DNA of 64,000 nucleotides, taken from positions 4,402,001 to 4,466,000 of the forward strand of contig QEYB01001046.1 in assembly GCA_017562135.1 (NCBI GenBank), written 5' to 3'. Origin of the DNA: Dipylidium caninum (Eukaryota; Platyhelminthes; Cestoda; Cyclophyllidea; Dipylidiidae). Of this stretch, positions 13,201 to 24,929 are shown one piece after another (the first letter of the stretch is position 1; every line of letters starts with the position of its first letter). The notes under the pieces are model-generated. The model made no database searches. It saw nothing but the letters and a program-made list of their open reading frames with translations, and was not told the origin of the DNA. The position numbers were made by a program, and so were the translations under genes.

Positions 13201-16200
13201 CACCGACCCAACCACCCACTCGTACTTGTTCGTTGGAGCAGTGACAACTCTTGCGGTGGCCTCTTAAGCCCTAAATTTACACAAAATCCACTCTAGTCCA
13301 ACCAATGGGCTTACTCAAGAACGACCACATTGAGAAACACTCGAAATTGTGCTGGGACGAAAACGCAAACGTAAACAAGTACAACAGAACAAAATTCTGC
13401 TGCATCCAAAGTCCGTTGCTCCGATGGCACTTGCGCGGACATTGGGTTCTTTCCCGAAAAAGCACCCCTAACCACAACATTTCCTGGCAATTACGGCCGA
13501 CAAGTTGCCACAAAGTGTGAACTAACTTAAAAGAATTGCACTTCAGACTAGCATAGAATTTCGTAGGGAAGTCTATACAGCAGCTGCAAGTGAACCCCAA
13601 AAGATGAGCAATAAAGCGTAGTGTCCGGGTAACTTTGGGTTATTTTGCTCCTTTCTAATCATGATTATCAGGGTTGCAACCACCCATCCATCCATCGTCG
13701 ACCAGCGTTTCTGGACGCGTCTCCAGAGGTGATTGAACACTAACGCCAGCACAAAGCGCGCCACTCCCACCGCATGTCAATGAGGTGGAAGTGGGAATAC
13801 GAGTGATTGTGGATCCCAGCCACATGTCCTCGCGTTGTCCCTTCCAGGCGCTTTGGAAAATCCTACGTGACACTACGATATGCCTCTCGCTTATCGAAGT
13901 GGAAGCGTTAGGTTGCCCAGCCGTCCTGAACCGAAAGTCTCTAAAGCTCCAGAGAAGCAAAATTGACTTCTCGGAAGTGGAAAATAGACATATTTGCATG
14001 CCTGATGCAGCTTGGCTGACTAATTGCGAACTAACTTTTAATTTTGCAGAGATCAGCCCGACCCACGGCGACGGATTCGAACACGAAGGGGCTTTCGGGG
14101 ATTTCGGTGCCGGCGTACATGACATGGATTTTGTGCTCCCCCACTATGAAGGGCTCGTAGGTGCAAGCCAGGAGGCCCGAGTCAGCGCCTGGGGCCATTT
14201 GGCTGGATGGGGCCATCCGTTTCTGCATTGGTGCCGCGTTCACCCGTTCCAGCTCCTCCGGGGTGATTGGGACCATAGTAAGCGGTAGACTGTGTCCTAC
14301 GGGATCCTACAGTTTTAAGAAGGCCCCTGTAACTCTCGCTTCCATCATCTTTGTGAAAATTCAACCTATGCCAACAAAAAAGCACATATCTCGTTCTGTC
14401 GTGTCTTCGGTAAAATTTAAAATCTCCTTCCAGGTAACTTTGGCCTACTATGGCCCTAACCTGTCATTGCACAACTGCAATGTACGCGGGCCACGGCAGA
14501 GTGTACGGATGAGCTCCCACCCAACGTGATACACCGGGTGTTTTGTTTCGGAAATCCCAGAAGCCGGTCCTATCCGAAACAGTATATGTGGTTCAGGGTT
14601 CAGGTAGCCGTAACCCTCATTTCCTAGTCGACTTCGTAAGCGATGAGGGGAAAGTTGCCTGCCCTCACTAAACCTACAACTATCTGGTATTTTAGAAGGT
14701 AACATTCCACTTATCCCAAAGGGCCAAAAAGCAGGAGCACTTAAAACATTAAAGAATCCATAAAATAGAGGTGTGTCTATGCATCAAAGGGATAGAAGGA
14801 GATCATTTGAAGAGGGAATAAACACCCCTTTTACTAGTCTTATGCTGTATTATATAATTATTGTAGGCTGGTTCTATCTTTTCAATAACTAGAATGGTAG
14901 GGAGGTTAACTGGGTGGAGAATTAAGGGAGAACGAGAGACGAACCAAGACGTCAAGTTTGAGATCGCCCACACCAGCATCGGTGGTGTCAACGGTGAAGG
15001 TGGAGGGCATGCTGGCCTGCACAGGGCCACAATGCCAGCGCCAGTCAACCTCACCCTCTCGGGTTCTGTGGTGGGTCGGACGGGGATAATGAAGGGCGAG
15101 CCGATAACCGGTTTGCCTTCGCACGACACCTCTATCGAACAGGGTCCCACCGTCTGCGGCACGTACGTGCAGTCGTAGAGACCGGGCTGGTCAGCCATTG
15201 GCGTCACAGATACCGGCACTGGAGCTGCTCCAGGAGCCGGAGTAAACGTCGCCTGGGCATTAAGAGAGAAGAAGAAGCGGAGGACTGAACGGCAAGAGAA
15301 TGACAGCCTATACGGCAATAATCTCTACACCGTCTCCCTCCAATACTTCTACCTTATATATGCATTCACGAACGTCGCCATGGGGTTTTGTTCTCCTCCC
15401 CATTATCCCAATTTAGGCCGCCTGGGCGGTTTTAGCCCAGATTGCGGCACGATGCCTTCGTTCGGCGACTCGGTAATCAGTTGGAGCGTCGTCTCGTTCA
15501 CTCCACCGCATGCGTGAATTCGCGAAGCCACTGCCAAGCCCATGCATCAAGGGTCGCAAGTGCACGTACGCGCTTATCAAGCACAGCCCAGGCATGATTT
15601 GTGGTGCTGCGTGCGTGCGTGTTGAGTCATTGAGACCGCGTTGAGCAGCGCACGCAGTGCACGGCACAGCAGCACTCAACTGCAACTGGCACGGGCTCGG
15701 CGCCTCCGTCGATGGCAGCCTCATGGCGCGCATTTAGAGTGACTCCTGGGCTACTTGAAAACTATGCGACTTTGGATTTTTCCTTCGCAAACAGACGCAT
15801 ATGCATCATCCCACCCTGCCAGCTCGGAAGGAGGGTGGAGTTTATTTGGGTTGCCCTAAGGAAGGCCAAGTCAAGAGGTGCAACCTCCCTGAGCCACCCT
15901 CTCCGGCCACGGAGACCGCAGCGGGCCAGACTCGGTGCTTCTTGACAGTGCATTCATAAGTTATTTAGAAAAGATAACATTGATGAGGTGAAACAATAAA
16001 AATGGGGTGCTGGAAAAGGAGCTTTTTGTGGAAATAAGTAGGGTTGCGTTTGGCGAGCCCAAATGACCGAGTCACGCGTCACCTCACATTGAGAGTATGC
16101 GTCAAGGATGGCAGTGAGGCTGTGTGTGAGGGTCACAGACTTACTTCAATGGGAACATTTCCAGCGAGACTGGTGTCGGCAACGAAATTCGCAGGGACGG

Positions 16201-19200
16201 AGGCACGAACTTTGTCCGGTTCCAGTCCAGGACCGTAGCAACGAACCTTGCTGACATCCGCATTTCCTTGAATCCTCACTTGGAACGGGCTCACTGTCGT
16301 TAAAGGCAAAGAAAACCTTAATTGGCCACGGCACAAGCGAGAGATGACAAGGGTTTGTATGAACGCTGCCAAAGGGTGCACACTGTCTTTATCAGAGCGA
16401 AATAAATTTGCAGACAACTACGGCCTCGCATGTCGTGACGAAGGTCCTGCGGTGGACTGCCGTAATAGTTTAAGTAGACTTATGGTAATGTGAGCACACA
16501 ATGGAGAGCAAATGCGAGGAGATGGACTGAATTAATGAAGGAGGAGGATAGTGGCGAATGCTCCGCCGTGCGATGCGTTCGGCGTATGCGAGTGATTAGG
16601 CGGCTGAGCGAGTGGGTGAAGGAATGAGGCGGTGAGTGAGTGGGCGGGGTGCGTCCACAAGCGACGCCTCCCGCGCCCTCCGCGACGGAAGCAACGCAGT
16701 GAGTCAGTGAGGCTCGGAATTGTGCTTTGCGGTGCTACAAGCAACCCGCATGCGCGGCACACATCGCCTCTATATCCGCACGAAGAGACTTCATTACTAA
16801 TTCATTGCATATCTTAGCCTCAAAGAAGCCGGTGCCACAAGGAAAGTCTAACGCCGTGCTCAACACAAGACGCTGAAAGTGACTCCAGGTGGAGTCACAG
16901 TTGGTGCTCTGTACGCCCCAGTTAGACACATACCGACGTTATGTGATCCGCTCAGCCTTTAGCATCTACCCTTGCGGGTCGGTAAATTATTCCACCGCAT
17001 AATTCATAATTACTGCGTATGAGGCATTGGCTCTCAAGAGCTTGTCGCTGACAGCCGTCGAAGAAAGGGATCACATACTTGGAATTTCCACGTCATTGAA
17101 TTTAAGGTGGATGTCATGAATGCCAGCCATAGTGGGCGTGTATTCGACTGTGCACGTTCCGTCCTTATTGTCGATGCAATTTATGGCAGCGTCTGCTGGC
17201 CCCTCGATGGAGAGTCCGAGGCCGCCCTTGCCGGCACCGCTCATGTCAACGGTAAATTGGGTCTTGAGGTTGGGCATAAGATGTGGACCCGAAGACTCCA
17301 GACCAGGGCCGTACGCTCGCACGCGCGAGGCATCGAAGCCGGCGGATACGTCCACCGGGAAGGGACTGCCCGGAATCTGCACGCCTCCGTAACTGACTTC
17401 AATGGCGTGAGAACCTTGAGTGATAATGAGAGTTCATATAAACCAAATAAAGGGAAGAAAATGTGTAGGCAAAGATGAAACGCAGTTAATCTACCGACTA
17501 ATCTTGATCACTTATGAAAGGCTGATTCATATACACTGGAGTGAGATCTCTCGGAAAAGAATTATTGATGTCAGAAGTGAAAAAGAATGAGAGACACACA
17601 GTTAGCGAGGAAGAAACATGGGGCTACCTTCCATAATGGCGGAGTATGTTACGAGGTAGGTTCCGTCACGCCTGTTGACAACGTTTGAGGCGAAACGTCT
17701 GCCATCGGGCGCCTTGATGATAGCCAAGACGGGTTCCTCACCAACTTTATCGAATTCTCTCGCATCAACGATGAATTTGGAGAGACAGTCCTTGAAAACG
17801 CCTAAAAGGCCAACAGAAACTGGTAAGAGCGGCGCGGGATAGAGATCACTGGTGCGGTTTATATGCCCATTTAGAGCGCAGAACACGATGCCAGAGTTGC
17901 ATGCCGCAAGTCACCCAGAATTAATCGGCATGCCAACACCGAGACGAACCCTTCGGCTGCAGACCGGGCCCATAAGCCTTGATCTTGTCAACATTAAGGT
18001 CCATCTTCCCAACTGGATAAGCCTGCACCATAAAGGGGCTGCCTTGGATGTGCTTCTTGCCATCATAAAGCACATTGACAGTGTAGACACCCGGCAGTGG
18101 TGGCACATATGTGACTCCGCATGTCTGGTCACCGTTGTCCGTGCAATTCACTGTGGGCTGTTGTGGACCCTCAATGGTGACACCAAGCGGGCCGGGTGTA
18201 GACTGAGAACTGTCGATTGTGAATTCCGCAGGCATAGTCGCCATAGCCTTTTCAAGGCCGGGACCGTAGGCTCTGACTTTACCAGCGCAATCTTCCGGAC
18301 AGGATTGTGGCCATTTGCTATTTTTAACAGCTGCCGCCTGTTAACAGAATATGTGACCAAAGCTGTTAACGGGAACTCCAATAACTATGGAATCGGCTTC
18401 ATGCAATGCGAATGTTGAGAGCAGAAAGCTAATGCGTGGACCCTCTCTTCAGCATGCCTCTGCTACAACTCTGTGCATGCTGAATACCTTTTCTTCAGGC
18501 AAAATAGGTGGACGAGGCTCTCGGTACTCTCCCGGACCGGCAAGCAGCGGATCGGGTTGATGTTTCCCCTGTTGACCTGCTTCCATGAACTGGTGAGGGT
18601 TGGACTGGTAGGGTACTCCTTGGAGTATTAACGCTGGTTCGTGCGGCTGACCTCTCAGGTTAGAGGGTTGAGTCCCAAGCTGCAGCTGTTTTAGATCAGG
18701 TGTCTTTGGCGGTTCGCCCGATGGATTAGCCGCAGATTCCATCGAGTGAATGTTGGGTGCACCAGGTGCCCTCTGAGATTGGGCCTCACAAGGTTCTTTT
18801 GGTTGCATTTCCTGTGGAACTCCTAACGGATTTGGTACAACAGTAGCGCTTGAGCCCTCATTTGGGTTGGCCATTACTGTCTGGATTGGTGTCTGTAACG
18901 GACCCGCCCAAACGGAACGCTTCACAGGAGTTGACATTTGCGGGGACACAATTTGCATCGGGACAACCGTGCCAGTGCGCAATGGAACGGGTTCCTTCAA
19001 GATGCCCGACTTTAACAAGGCCGCATTGTGGGCAGCAACCAGGGGCAAAACCGGCTGACCTGGAACCGTTAGAGGTGCCCCGACAGTTGCCTCTTGACTT
19101 CCTTTCGGTGGTGTTTGTTGAGAGGCTGGAACTGCTTCTACGTTGAAAGGACCCGCGACGGGGTATCTATCGCAGGCAATCTGAACGGTATACTCGCCCG

Positions 19201-22200
19201 GTTGCGGTAGCACGTAGTCTACATCAAAGCCGTGAGGAGCTTTTTTGACTGATGCCGGAATAGTTTTCGACGACCCTTTCGCCTTAATGGTGACAGTCGG
19301 GATTTGACTAGCTAAAACCATTTCGGGTGTTTCGATCTTGAATTGTTGAGGCACAGTAACTTTGACTTCTGAATATACGGGGACAAGGGAATAATGGTAA
19401 GTGTAAACAAATAAAGGATACAAACAGCGATAGAACTTACTGCTATCCAGGCCGGTCACCTTCACTTTCGAAATGTCGAACGCCGGACTGACAGGCACGA
19501 TGTACGGACTCTGAGGAATTTGGCTGCCGGCCACTAGCACTGAGATGCCAAGGGCAGTCGAGTTTTCAGGAGGTGTGTATTCAATTCTGTAGGTTCCATT
19601 TCTATTATCGATAACTTTTGGGACAATCGGAACACCGTCTTCTTCGGTAATGTGGAAGACCGTCTCAGAGATAACACTTTGACGACTAGACGGAGGGATG
19701 TTGGTCAGGTCTGTAACGAAGTACGTTGGCGTTTTAACCTTGGCAGAATCTAGCCCAGGCCCATACAGTTTGATTCCACCAACAGCGGCATCAAGGCCAA
19801 CAGGCACCTGTAGAAGGAGGACGAAACATAAACACGGCGGTCATTGAACTAAGAAAGGCTCCTCAGGATCTAAACGCACCCGGGTCCCAGACTGCTTGAG
19901 GCATTGACCGTCTAAGGCCATATGGACAGTGATGACGCCGATGTTTTTCGGTATATACTTGATGTTGAACTTTCCAGGAGCAATTTCGGCCATTTCTATT
20001 GGAACAAGTTCACCTAAGGAGTCATGACATTCCACAAGCAGTAAATCCTTGGGTGTCAACTTCTTATTTTGAGCGATCTGTGCAACAGCGGGCATTACTG
20101 GCGTGAGATCGACGGTGAGTCAGTCACTGCGCCCTTGGTAACATCGCCGGGTACTTGACTGATGCCCTTTCCGAACACATTCACCTGAAAGTATAAGTGA
20201 TAAAATAAATCTCTGATGGTGCTAAAATCAAATGTTGATTCAAATAGAAGCTACACGAGTTGCGCCGTCCAAGACACTTAATTTGATAGCGTTTGTTAAG
20301 AAGTTAGTCAGGACACAATTTCATCTCAGAAGGCCTAGTCGCAATATTTCTCAGTTGATACGTGTTCAAAGAATCAAGGTTGGAATTTGGTGCATCGAAG
20401 AGGGGACCGAAGCGTTGGTTGCACGCATCCGAAGGTCTAGTTACGTGCTTCATAAAGATTGCTAATGGGAGCGATTGCCTGTTTGTGTTGGTGAATGCTC
20501 AAGAGAGGACAGGCGGTGGCAGCCCTTACGCGATTCACGTCGATGCCAGACGGGGCTTCCACCGTTGCCATGAAAGGTGAGCCTTGGATATCCTCGTCAT
20601 CGCAGGTGACATGAATTGCGTACTCGCCAGGGAGGTCAACTTCGTAGGAGACTTCCGCCGAAGTGTCACCATTGTCTACACATTTAATAGTTGCTGAACT
20701 TGGACCCTCAATAAGGAAACCTACGACAAAATAGGAGACGTAGGTTGAGTAACACTGATAAAATAATTGTCAAGGTGAGAATCCAATAAAGGCGCCAATA
20801 GCAATGAGACATGTCCTTTTAACCGGATAAGAGGCTTTCATTTCCACCAAGACATTACGATAATGAAATTTTTTCTCAAGACGTGATACACAACCGACAT
20901 AGTGCACATGCGAGAGATGTCAAATCATACCAATTGCCCCTGGCTCCTCATTGGAAACGACTGTAAATAAATTCGGTGTTTTCACCACTCCCTTGGATAA
21001 GCCGGGCCCGAAAGCACGAATTCCTGATTGTTTGTACGGTCCCACCATGATCTATACGAGAAGAAGAAGAATAATGGAGTGTGCTGGAGCATTCGAAAGT
21101 TGCAAACTCAGAGTATGGCAATCTTACTTTAAAGGGTGAGCACCGGATATGTCCGCCTCCATACTGAACTACCAGAGTATATTGTCCTGGACGTTGAGGT
21201 ATGTATGAACAATTGTACAGGTGAGTGGATACTTTTTCCACCTTCACAGGTTCAGTTTGCCCATCTAAACGCACAAAAAGTCAATTTTTTAGACACCAGA
21301 CCATTGATGAAGATATCGCGTTTTAGGATGTGAAAGAACGTGGGAAATTACCAGGACGTTTAAGTTCCACAAGCAACTCAGCGGGTCCGCCAGCGCGTTC
21401 TGTGTGTACTTGAAAAGCGGCCACATCATTGACTCGGATGCCTTTTTCTTGTACCCCGCGGCCGGTAGCGTATGCCAAACCGGGATTGCAAGCTAAACGA
21501 GATTTTAAGGAAATGGTTATTTGGGGGCAAATACATAATGACCACGCATGCACGTTCTCGAGTATTCTTCATTTCGACTATATTTGGTGCATGCATTTCA
21601 CCTGGGCTCCCCGAAGGCGCACCTACGGCAGCCTTGGTGCCCTGAGGGGCCGCAGTCTGCACGGCCTGTCCTGAGAACACGTTATGAGGCGTCTGCATAG
21701 GCTGAATGGTGTCCTCCGGACCGCTGAACGGCGCGGCTTTTGGTCCCGTCTGAAGGCCTGGAACCTGGGATGAGGGTATTGCGGGTACAGCGGGGAATTT
21801 AGCCTCGGAGGCACCCGTCCTAGGCTTCCCTGTGCTGAGTTGTTGGGCTAGCAAGGCTTCAGCCATCTGAAGATTCGCTAATGCTGTTGCTATATTGTCA
21901 GTGAAAAGCAATTCATCTAAATTCCACGTCACCAGCGAGCCTTCGGCATGCTCATTGAAGCCACCATGCAGTTTTCAATTTATCAGAACTCTCATAGCAG
22001 CCAAAAGAAGGCTAAGTGGCTAAACCACTTGCTCAAAAGCAAATAGCAATTCATCAACAAAATTTCACAATGGGCGTTAAAGATTCTACTACCGACGCTA
22101 TGCTCATGCAAGAATAGACCGGACAAAAAATAATACAATGCGGAAAAATATAGTCTTCGTGCATTTGTAGAATCAACGATCTTGCCTTTTCCAGATTCGC

Positions 22201-24813
22201 CTAATGTTATACGCGCAACATGAGGTAATTAAAGGCACATAATAAAAAAATATCGTCACGAAATTCGTGATTATAAACTTACGAGGTCCAACATTGACAG
22301 GGAAAGGCGAATTGGGTATGGGTTGACCGGCAAACATAATTTGAACTTTGTGTGGGCCCTCCATCTTTGGTGTGTACTCGATCAGGAACGGTCCATCCTC
22401 GTCAGCGCGGGTAATGCGCGGCTTGATGGTATCCTTGCGTCCGTTTGGATCAATGAAATCGCAGGAAATGAGGCCCGCACCAGCATCTGTACAAGTCCGG
22501 GGGAAAGTGGCACGGATATTTGATGCGGAACTAATGCGTACTCAAAGAAATTGAGTTTACCCTTAGTAAAAGCGTTGAAGAATGTTCGTCGACCGACACA
22601 ATTGCCTCCATTTTCTTCAATACCCGGACCTGCGACTGTGACCTTTCGTGGATCGCCCGGGGCACCCTCGACATTCACAAGGAAAGGCGAGTTGGGGATT
22701 TCCTTCCCGGCATACTTAATGATGATACGATATTGGCCCTCCTTTTTGGGCACGTAACTGCACGAATACGTGTGATTTCGGTCGTCGTTTTTGACGACCT
22801 CACACTAAATCAAGAAATATCCATGGAAAATTAAGTAACTCATCCTCCCCCTTTTTCAAGTGCAAATATTACAGAAAGGTTTTTGATAAAAGGGGCAAAT
22901 TGTTTCCAATTCAGGATCCTTCTAATGCAGGCAAAATTCAATGAAAAGGATTGGCAGTCGTTCGCTACGTACATAAAAAATCCAACACTTTGGACGAGAA
23001 ATTCAAAAGAGGGCTCTTGTTCGGAAGTAAGAGCAACTTAGCAAAGTCAAAAACCCCTTGAAGGTCGTAAATGAAAAGTACGAAGGTACGCTTTGCGTTT
23101 AAGCAGTAATTAGAAGAGGGAGCAAATATAGAGAAAGATCACTACTATACTTCGAATTAGACCCCGTGCGGCCAGTATTTTTAGTGAGAGCCACACTTAC
23201 AGGAATAGTTGCTCCTCCTGCAGTGAGAATAAGGACTTCTAAGTCAGCACGAACCTGCTGCAAAAGTTTCCACGGTAAATCGGGCAAATGAATTTACAGT
23301 ATTTCCCGTTTCCTCAAGACCTTTAAATGGAAATGAAAAGTCTGAAGTGATGTATCGATTTACCTATTACAGACAGCGGGAAAGAACATGTTTTTTAACA
23401 CTTGTCCATAAAAGTTCCAAGTATCAGACGTCTAAATACTTATAGAGGGTGGGCACTATTAGAATTTGCGCCCAATAAATAGTATATAAAAGAGAATGAG
23501 TTCATAGGATAAGTGCAAAAATATCCCAACTTTGTCGATATGTGTTTCTGCTTTAAACAAAAATCACAAATGAATTTTAGTGTTGACTGGCATTCTTTGC
23601 CACAGGGTATAACATGGTTTCCAGGCAATGCTAAAAACACAGTCTCTTTAATGTCATGAATCAAAGACTTCAACGAACAAGTTCGATATTTGTCATCAGA
23701 ATGAACACATAACTGCAACCTATGGTTCTGTTTTAGTTTGATTTTTGGAGTAAACACCTTCATATAAATCAAGTGGTCAATTTCAAACAACCGTACATTA
23801 CCTGGACCATAGGCCCTGACACGAGCTGGATTAATTTTTGGGCGAAGTGGTGCGCCTTCCTTCAATTTGGCATTAGGGAATTGACTAAGATACGTCATCA
23901 TCGCTTTTTCATCCACTTTGGGATCAATCATTTCCTCAGGACGAATGAGTAGAGGGACATCGAGCCACTCTTGAGCAGCAACCATGGCTTCGGTTGCATT
24001 TTGAAGTGGGTTTCTTGGACTCCAAGTGTCCCAATCCGGACATAGGCCAGGAGCACACGCGTCGACCAGTGCTCCAATGGCAACACCACTGTTCCAATCG
24101 GTTGTCAAATTCTTCACCGGACGATCAGGCATTTTCGCATTTGCCCAGGCAAGGATACGCTGCTTCGGTGTAGGACCTTTGCCTTTTGGATCCTACAAGT
24201 TACAGAGGAGAGAGTCTTATAAACAGAAAAAGAATCGCTTTATATTTAATCATTGGTGCTCGATTGGGTGCTTTAGCTTACTTCTTCGTCTGAATGCTTA
24301 ATTGGGGAAAAAAAATAATAAATAGCATTGTTTAAAGATATAAGGCCACAAATAAATGTTATTACCTGAGGTAACTCTTCTTCGCCCTCCCACATAGGCA
24401 ATGAAATTGAGTAATGTAAAATGAGTGTCCATATGAGTCCAAGAATAAGTTTCAGCCGAGAGTCGACTATATCGCTACTGTCTATTGAGCATAAAATTAA
24501 TTTTAAACAAATTGTCCTTACCAATATTAACCAGTTTCAAGCCTTCATCATCTTCCAAAAATTTGAGAACCATAGTCACATTTTCCAGTTTTTGAGTTCT
24601 GAAGGTGGGTTTTTTATTTACGTGAGCGAATTTTTTCCCAGACAATACTTCGACCAGACGTATGAGTTTAATACCATCAGAAAAGTCCGTTTGTATGTCG
24701 TCTACGGATGTTTTCGCTTGCTTAAGATGTTCATTCGCCCAACGTGTGAAGGTATTCTTTTGAAAGATTTTCCACTGAGCATCCTCAGCAAGGTCACGCT
24801 CCGCCTGCGGCAT
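6380..24813 (-). CDS. FLN: Filamin (actin cross-linking scaffold)
   Basis: Filamins cross-link F-actin through an N-terminal CH1-CH2 domain and dimerise through the last Ig-like repeat. Coding exons seen: 24813-24522, 24481-24366, 24192-23802, 23320-23201, 22804-22561, 22486-22283, 21916-21602, 21492-21352, 21264-21128, 21051-20931, 20720-20530, 20184-19880, 19807-19441, 19368-18488, 18337-17950, 17801-17629, 17414-17079, 16293-16145, 15252-14974, 14296-14063, 12695-12442, 12244-12169, 11927-11640, 11179-11006, 10910-10752, 10374-10171, 9904-9623, 9084-8923, 8663-8473, 8137-7925, 7824-7497, 7264-7059, 6882-6657, 6570-6380. They sum to about 8.3 kb or 2,780 residues; vertebrate filamin A is about 2,650. 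I count about 22 repeats (vertebrates 24), with the SPF and GPGL signatures recurring. The C-terminal half aligns one-to-one with vertebrate repeats 15-24. Three exons carry one-base frame breaks. The start is uncertain: 24813 is the first in-frame ATG of the CH1 exon, but the frame stays open upstream to an acceptor-like site near 24878. Exon ends are hand-called and may be off by a few bases; the donor at 14062 (GTCGGG) is weak. Confidence 0.95.
8138..8472 (-). other. Filamin intron with GC-AG boundaries
   Basis: The upstream exon ends AAG and is followed by GCAAGT, the classic GC-type donor, with acceptor TATACAG before the next exon. The join ISFK/DHQDGS restores a conserved filamin repeat in phase 0. 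No GT donor nearby gives an in-frame product. Confidence 0.85.
13090..13107. repeat. (GA)n microsatellite
   Basis: About nine GA dinucleotides inside the 1.37-kb filamin intron between the exons at 14063 and 12695. Confidence 0.9.
18488..19124 (-). other. Filamin linker B, about 210-residue Pro/Gln-rich insertion
   Basis: The largest filamin exon (19368-18488) starts with an Ig-like repeat ending [10 protein letters not shown], then continues for about 210 residues rich in Pro, Gln, Ala, Ser and Asn with no Ig consensus. About 15 more non-Ig residues at the start of the next exon (including SCPEDC) precede the following repeat (KVRAYGPGL). The frame is intact and the exon ends on a phase-0 donor, so it is translated if the exon is used. 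It probably acts as a flexible hinge. I do not recognise a specific binding motif. Confidence 0.75.
21602..21916 (-). other. Filamin linker A, Pro/Gln/Ala-rich insertion between repeats 2 and 3
   Basis: One exon of about 95-105 codons that matches no Ig-like repeat. It starts with a short helical segment ([19 protein letters not shown]) and continues with Pro, Gln, Ala and Gly in low-complexity order. It sits between the end of repeat 2 (SPFPVNVG) and the start of repeat 3 ([12 protein letters not shown]). Vertebrate filamins have no insertion here. The 5' boundary is ambiguous: acceptors at 21917 and 21890 both keep the frame. Confidence 0.75.
23802..24813 (-). other. Filamin actin-binding domain (CH1 and CH2 exons)
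   Basis: Three exons. The CH1 exons read [20 protein letters not shown], then [18 protein letters not shown]. The CH2 exon reads [27 protein letters not shown] and [20 protein letters not shown]. These match the filamin-type tandem calponin-homology module closely in order and spacing, ending with the GPG that opens repeat 1. The first two exons are separated by a 40-nt intron (24482-24521). An acidic stretch (EEGYVGSDDEE) lies upstream of the first in-frame ATG, so an extra 5' exon may supply the true start. An open frame at 25534-25770 is a weak candidate for it. Confidence 0.93.
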
Positions 24814-24929
24814 TTCTTCGTCATCTGAGCCTACATACCCTTCTTCGTACTCCTTTCCGCGCTGGTTAATTTCTGCGATTCTAATTGGGTAGGGAAAGGT
24901 CAACGTTAAGTATCTTCTCAATTAATCAA

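Noticed and set aside
13655..14288. Long frames on both strands (156 and 167 codons) across a filamin exon and intron
   Set aside because: They overlap each other and the real filamin exon at 14063-14296; the sequence has no family resemblance.
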